This document shows positions 54,748 to 57,533 of a stretch of DNA of 57,533 bases, in pieces. A program made the position numbers and the translations under genes. Below the pieces are notes generated by a model, which did not search any database, was not told the origin of the DNA, and was given only the letters and a program-made list of their open reading frames with translations. Where the stretch lies: contig JAKSAW010000033.1 in the NCBI GenBank assembly GCA_022361455.1, positions 1 through 57,533 on the forward strand, written 5' to 3'. Numbering within the stretch: the first letter of the stretch is position 1; each line of letters opens with the position of its first letter. Origin of the DNA: Pseudomonadales bacterium. GTDB taxonomy: Bacteria; Pseudomonadota; Gammaproteobacteria; Pseudomonadales; Ketobacteraceae.

Positions 54748-54823
54748 TGGCAGCCATGGAACGATTCGAACGTTCAACCCCAAACTTCAAAGGCTTGTGC
54801 TCTGCCAGTTGAGCTACATGGCT
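54748..54823 (-). tRNA. tRNA-Gln-like (anticodon UUG)
   Basis: The 76-nt cloverleaf is complete: acceptor AGCCATG/CATGGCT, D stem GCTC/GAGC with GG in the loop, anticodon stem CAAGC/GTTTG with one G-U and loop CTTTGAA, T stem GAACG/CGTTC with TTCGAAT, discriminator G and encoded CCA. The body differs from common bacterial tRNA-Gln, but A1-U72 (weak first pair) and G73 are suitable glutamine identity elements. It is the last of four tRNAs, just before the HNH gene. Confidence 0.85.
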
Positions 54824-54828
54824 ATGAT

Positions 54829-54905
54829 TGGTGTGTCCAGATGGATTCGAACCATCGACCAGAGGCTTAAAAGGCCCCTGCTCTATCCAGCTGAGCTATG
54901 GACAC
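54829..54905 (-). tRNA. tRNA-Lys-like (anticodon UUU)
   Basis: The 77-nt cloverleaf has acceptor GTGTCCA/TGGACAC, D stem GCTC/GAGC with GG, anticodon stem GGGGC/GCCTC and loop CTTTTAA, T stem GATGG/CCATC with TTCGAAT, discriminator A and CCA. The D arm resembles tRNA-Arg rather than tRNA-Lys, so it is not the usual housekeeping gene. tRNA-Lys(UUU) is a classic target of anticodon nucleases such as PrrC. It follows the micro-ORF by 5 bp and precedes the Gln-like gene by 5 bp. Confidence 0.88.
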
Positions 54906-54910
54906 AAAAA

Positions 54911-54961
54911 CTAGTTATTCGATAAAACTGCGATGTCTTCGATATCTTCTTCAGTAGACAT
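54911..54961 (-). CDS. 16-codon micro-ORF inside the tRNA array
   Basis: ATG at 54961 is preceded by AGGAGGG (54972-54966), an almost perfect Shine-Dalgarno with five bases between GGAGG and the ATG. It encodes MSTEEDIEDIAVLSNN and ends in TAG five bases before the tRNA-Lys-like gene. The peptide is very acidic at its N-terminal half. The strong ribosome-binding site, in a transcript otherwise made of tRNAs, argues for translation. It might be a regulatory leader or a functional microprotein; I recognise no family. Confidence 0.6.
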   Translation of the reverse strand: MSTEEDIEDIAVLSNN

Positions 54962-55001
54962 TTCACCCTCCTAATTTGTATTTAAATTTCATTATGGATA
55001 T

Positions 55002-55078
55002 TGGTCGGCGCAGCAGGATTTGAACCTGCGACCTCCGCATCCCAAATGCGGCGCTCTGACAAACTGAGCTATGCCCCG
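55002..55078 (-). tRNA. tRNA-Pro-like (anticodon UGG), atypical
   Basis: The 77-nt cloverleaf has anticodon stem CCGCA/TGCGG with loop TTTGGGA, T stem GCAGG/CCTGC with TTCAAAT, discriminator A and CCA. C1-G72, a proline identity pair, is present. The acceptor stem CGGGGCA/TGCGCCG has a G-G mismatch at pair 4-69, and the D loop (AGTTTGTCA) lacks the usual G18-G19 pair. It is therefore tRNA-like rather than clearly functional in translation. Confidence 0.78.
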
Positions 55079-55086
55079 AGAATGCT

Positions 55087-55164
55087 TGGTAGGTCGAGGC
55101 GGATTCGAACCGCTCCTCCTATCCCTTATGAGGGGATTGCACTAACCGATTGTGCTATCGACCT
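55087..55164 (-). tRNA. tRNA-Met/Ile2-like (anticodon CAU), atypical
   Basis: The 78-nt cloverleaf has acceptor AGGTCGA/TCGACCT, D stem GCAC/GTGC with GG, anticodon stem ATCCC/GGGAT with loop CTCATAA, a 6-nt variable loop, discriminator A and CCA. The T stem AGCGG/CCGCC begins with an A-C mismatch. A1-U72 rules out a normal initiator (C1xA72). Elongator Met and lysidine-modified Ile2 both have CAU; I cannot decide. It is the promoter-proximal tRNA of the array. Confidence 0.75.
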
Positions 55165-55175
55165 GATACACCATT

Positions 55176-55258
55176 CTTTTTTATGTGCTCTGAAAGTAAG
55201 ATGTTCACGCGACACTTTAATCGCGCTGGTCAGCTTATTTTCAGAGCACATAAAAAAG
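55176..55258. repeat. 25-bp inverted repeat with nested hairpin
   Basis: Arms 55176-55200 and 55234-55258 pair over 25 bp with one G-U (plus strand) or A-C (minus strand) exception. The 33-nt loop holds a second stem CGCGA/TCGCG (55208-55212 with 55221-55225). It lies between the terminator at 55252-55286, with which it shares the T tract, and the first tRNA. It could be an RNA processing site, a small RNA or a MITE-like insertion. Confidence 0.75.
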
Positions 55259-55286
55259 CCCGGTGAACTTTGAAATCCACCGGGCT
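55252..55286 (-). terminator. Intrinsic terminator closing the sigma54-driven leader
   Basis: On the minus strand AGCCCGGTG-12 nt-CACCGGGCT is a perfect 9-bp stem followed by T6 (55252-55257). Transcription from the sigma54 promoter would meet it after about 350 nt, before reaching the tRNAs. Confidence 0.88.
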
Positions 55287-55610
55287 CTCTACAATTAGGA
55301 AGCGTTATTTCGGAGGACTTTAGCTTTTCGGCCCTCCGTTTATGTTTCGCGTTATGTTTCGCGCAAAGCAGGAGGGAAATTTAATGTGTTATTGGGCTTA
55401 TCTGAATAATCATTACAACGGCACTCTTGTTGCTCTCTTAACGACAGTACGCGCACGCACTCACAGACAGGCCCAATATGGGCGCCGCTTGTGCCAACAC
55501 TTATCTGTATGAGCGAATTAAAAGCCACTTCTATACCTACCATTCATGCCGAAGTTGTTTGATGTCATATCTGGCGCAACCTGTTCTCAACAAGGTTGCA
55601 CATCCAATAG
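55252..55610 (-). ncRNA. Predicted RtcR-controlled structured non-coding RNA / leader
   Basis: The minus-strand region from the predicted sigma54 start (about 55610) to the terminator contains no ORF with a good ribosome-binding site but several stems: GCAACCT...AGGTTGC at 55576-55599 close to the 5' end, a long-range pairing ATTGGGC (55391-55397) with GCCCAAT (55471-55477) extended by TCTG/CAGA, and CGGAGG/CCTCCG at 55311-55338. A tandem repeat of ATGTTTCGCG lies at about 55341-55361. I infer a small RNA or attenuator leader. It is not recognisable as a Y RNA. Confidence 0.5.
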
Positions 55611-55620
55611 TGCCTCACAA

Positions 55621-55636
55621 AGCATGCTCCGTGCCA
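55621..55636 (-). promoter_or_regulatory. Sigma54 (-24/-12) promoter
   Basis: On the minus strand TGGCACGGAGCATGCT matches the consensus TGGCACGN4TTGCW at every defined position but one (A for the first T of TTGC). The -24 GG and -12 GC are spaced correctly, placing the start near 55610. It is divergent from rtcR by about 155 bp, as expected for an RtcR target. Confidence 0.82.
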
Positions 55637-55790
55637 ACCTTTTCACAAACACCGAAATTTATCTAATTACCCATATTTTAGTGTGTAGAACAGCGATTTG
55701 ATCAAAACTCGACGAACCATGACAACTAGCCAAGCAAGGTATAGACTCTTTAGTAAAAGCCATAACTCTTTTTAAAAAGGTTTTACTTAT

Positions 55791-57395
55791 ATGAAGAAGA
55801 ACGTGGTCTTCGGGTTTCTAGGGCAAACCATGGACGCCTCCTCGAAACGCAAAGGCAAGCACAGCAAACGCTTCGAGCGCTGGCGCCCAACAGTATCTCT
55901 GGTACAACATCCCAAAAAGCTGACCGTGCACCGCTTGGTATTGCTCTACAACCCAGCGGAATCAGAGCTGAAAGACCAAATCGTTGAAGACATTGAAACT
56001 CTGTCACCGAAAACACAGATCGACGCTCAAGAAATAGACTTCGAATCCCCCTGGGACTTCCAAAAAGTTTTCCCACTGCTGTATCAGTTCATTGATGAGT
56101 ACAACTTTAATCCTTCGAAGGAGAACTACTTCTTTCATCTAACCACGGGCTCTAACATTCAGCAGGCCAGCGTGTTTCTATGCGTGGGAGCCAAATATTT
56201 TCCTGGCCGACTACTACAATCCGGTCCCAATCGAAACTCAAGCACTGGTAGCAAGCTAGATATTATTGATCTCGATGATGCACCCAAAGCAGTGGCGGAT
56301 ATTTTCAAAAGGCGCCAAAAAGAAGATACCGATTATTTAAAGCACGGGATTGCCACTAAGAACCCCGCGTTTAACCAAATGATTCAGCGTATCGAAAGGG
56401 TTGCCATTCGATCCAAAGCACCTCTTTTAATTACCGGGCCAACGGGAGCAGGGAAAAGCCATTTGGCATCGCGCATTTACAAATTAAAGAAGCTTCGCCA
56501 TGAGCTTAATGGGGATTTCGTTGAAGTTAACTGTGCAACAATCGTGGGGGAAAATAGCGCCATGTCCACGCTGTTTGGACACATTAAGGGCGCCTACACG
56601 GGCGCTAGCGCCAAGCGAGAAGGCCTACTCAAAAGAGCAGACGGCGGATTATTATTTTTAGACGAGATCGCAGAGTTAGGGCTCGACGAGCAAGCCATGC
56701 TACTAAGCGCCCTGGAAACAAAAAAGTTTTACCCATTGGGCGGCGATCAGGAAACCAAAAGCGAGTTCCAATTAGTATGCGGCACCAACAAAGATCTAAG
56801 AAAAGCGGTAAGTGAAGGAAGGTTTCGTGAAGATCTTTTTGCAAGGATCAACCTATTTACCTTTAGCTTACCGGGATTGGCAGACCGGAAAGAAGATATT
56901 GAGCCCAACTTAGAGTTTGAGTTGGACAAATATCAACGGGACAACGCTATCAATATGCAGATGAAGCCCTCTGCAAGAAGAAAATATTTGGAATTCGCTC
57001 TTTCCACTGAAGCAACTTGGAAAGGAAACTTTCGCGACCTCAATGCATCAGTACTAAGAATGGCAACGCTTGCAGAAGGCGCTCAAATAGACAATGAAAC
57101 TGTGGCTGAAGAAATCGACACACTTAAATATCTTTGGCAACCAGAAAACAATAAAGCCAATAACCACCTAGCGCTATTACCAAGCTATCTATCTCCAAAG
57201 CAAATAGAACACATGGACCTCATGGAACAGCATGAGCTAGCCATCACCATTTCCGTCTGCCTAAATGCAGGCAGTGCCGCCGAAGCCGGGCGAACACTCT
57301 ATAGCGTTTCAAGGTTAGCAAGGAAAAAGCCCAATGACGGTGCACGAGTGATAGCGATGCTAGGAAAACATGGGCTTAAATTTGAAGATCTCTGA
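55791..57395 (+). CDS. rtcR: RtcR, CARF-domain sigma54-dependent activator of RNA repair
   Basis: 534 residues. The N-terminal CARF/RtcR domain is at about 1-185 (MKKNVVFGFLGQTMDASSK; RFERWRPTVSLVQHPKKL; FHLTTGSNIQQASVFL). The AAA+ sigma54-interaction domain has Walker A GPTGAGKS (216-223), the sigma54-contacting loop GAYTGA (267-272) and Walker B LLFLDE (287-292). A helical C-terminal DNA-binding region follows. RtcR activates RNA-repair genes when its CARF domain binds RNA fragments or ligands from damaged RNA. The divergent sigma54 promoter at 55621-55636 is its evident target. The usual partners rtcB and rtcA are not in the window. Confidence 0.95.
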   Translation: MKKNVVFGFLGQTMDASSKRKGKHSKRFERWRPTVSLVQHPKKLTVHRLVLLYNPAESELKDQIVEDIETLSPKTQIDAQEIDFESPWDFQKVFPLLYQFIDEYNFNPSKENYFFHLTTGSNIQQASVFLCVGAKYFPGRLLQSGPNRNSSTGSKLDIIDLDDAPKAVADIFKRRQKEDTDYLKHGIATKNPAFNQMIQRIERVAIRSKAPLLITGPTGAGKSHLASRIYKLKKLRHELNGDFVEVNCATIVGENSAMSTLFGHIKGAYTGASAKREGLLKRADGGLLFLDEIAELGLDEQAMLLSALETKKFYPLGGDQETKSEFQLVCGTNKDLRKAVSEGRFREDLFARINLFTFSLPGLADRKEDIEPNLEFELDKYQRDNAINMQMKPSARRKYLEFALSTEATWKGNFRDLNASVLRMATLAEGAQIDNETVAEEIDTLKYLWQPENNKANNHLALLPSYLSPKQIEHMDLMEQHELAITISVCLNAGSAAEAGRTLYSVSRLARKKPNDGARVIAMLGKHGLKFEDL

Positions 57396-57418
57396 TTTAT
57401 AGAATATGTGATAGATAA

Positions 57419-57450
57419 AAAATAGCCGCGACAAATGCAGCGGCTATTTT
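57419..57450 (+). terminator. Intrinsic terminator of rtcR
   Basis: AAAATAGCCGC (57419-57429) pairs with GCGGCTATTTT (57440-57450) around a 10-nt loop, 23 bp after the rtcR stop codon. Confidence 0.9.
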
Positions 57451-57485
57451 ATTTAAAGCGATACATTTTAAATATGCGCTAAGCG

Positions 57486-57533
57486 CTATTCAAAAGTAAT
57501 GCTCCATTCATTGATATAACCTACATCTCTCCA
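57486..57533 (-). CDS. C-terminal end of an unknown protein (partial, possible P-domain)
   Basis: The minus strand reads RDVGYINEWSITFE then TAG at the window edge. The ending xINxWSxTFE resembles the last strand of proprotein-convertase P-domains found in secreted proteases and adhesins. Only about 15 codons are visible, so this is tentative. It converges with rtcR. Confidence 0.4.
   Translation of the reverse strand, partial: WRDVGYINEWSITFE

Noticed and set aside
54716..54790. Longer N-terminus for the HNH gene
   Set aside because: It would run through the tRNA-Gln-like gene; the ATG at 54715 has a purine-rich site just upstream.
55176..55258. Y RNA (Ro-binding RNA) within the repair island
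   Set aside because: The long stem is suggestive, but I cannot match a Ro-binding motif or a tRNA-like module, and no rsr gene is in the window.
55485..55500. Another minus-strand TGGCAC near the rtcR promoter region
   Set aside because: The -12 position reads GCGCC, which does not fit sigma54; the site at 55621-55636 fits far better.
55352..55543. 63-codon ORF on the minus strand inside the predicted non-coding RNA
   Set aside because: No ribosome-binding site, no recognisable domain, and the codons overlap several RNA stems.

Overview
The window is a stretch of a Gram-negative, gammaproteobacterial-type chromosome. Supporting signs are lipobox lipoproteins, an RND efflux pump, RtcR, FadH and tRNA genes with encoded CCA ends. 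The DNA is moderately AT-rich and I see no transposase, phage structural gene, rRNA or CRISPR. The gene content suggests a free-living, probably marine, heterotroph that degrades lipids or steroid-like compounds. The genus cannot be named from the sequence alone.

Positions 1-33,000 are dominated by lipid/isoprenoid/steroid-type catabolism. There is a TauD-like dioxygenase, a LysR regulator, a lipoprotein cytochrome c, several SDRs, a kappa-GST/HCCA-isomerase-like protein, and a KshA-like Rieske oxygenase divergent from a MarR regulator. These are followed by a bile-acid:Na+ symporter-family transporter, NTF2-like proteins, an SDR with a C-terminal extension, an alpha/beta hydrolase and two metallo-beta-lactamase-fold hydrolases. 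Further on come an FMO-type monooxygenase, a PF10118-type diiron protein, and an AraC regulator divergent from an SDR / Baeyer-Villiger monooxygenase / amidase / Crp-type regulator / periplasmic binding protein run. FadH, a FATP-type acyl-CoA synthetase, a crotonase and a quinone-oxidoreductase-like MDR complete the set. Together they could take up a hydrophobic ring substrate, oxygenate and cleave it, activate the acids as CoA esters and beta-oxidise them.

Positions 33,000-52,300 are mixed. Two TetR regulators have clear palindromic operators, one of them a perfect 42-bp palindrome. An odd flagellin-like protein stands alone. A two-component system lies directly upstream of an RND adaptor/permease pair with 11-bp-spaced direct repeats between them. 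Then come a permuted papain-fold protein, a nitronate monooxygenase-like enzyme, an extended SDR, a PaaI-type thioesterase, a flavin reductase-like protein paired with an Nmad3-family protein, a small lipoprotein and a secreted metallophosphoesterase.

Positions 52,600-57,400 hold the most unusual locus: an RNA-damage-response island. On the + strand is RtcR, a CARF-domain, sigma54-dependent activator. Divergent from it is a near-consensus sigma54 promoter (55621-55636, minus strand). It reads into about 360 nt of structured, apparently non-coding sequence ended by an intrinsic terminator. Beyond this lie a 25-bp inverted repeat and four tRNA or tRNA-like genes with anticodons CAU, UGG, UUU and UUG. 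Embedded between the second and third is a 16-codon ORF with a perfect Shine-Dalgarno. The array is followed by an HNH endonuclease, the tRNA 2'-phosphotransferase KptA, a small low-molecular-weight phosphatase-like protein and the 3' remnant of a predicted nucleotidyltransferase. rtcA and rtcB are absent from the window. My reading is that RtcR senses cleaved RNA and switches on replacement or decoy tRNAs plus RNA-end-processing enzymes. This is inference from gene order and motifs.
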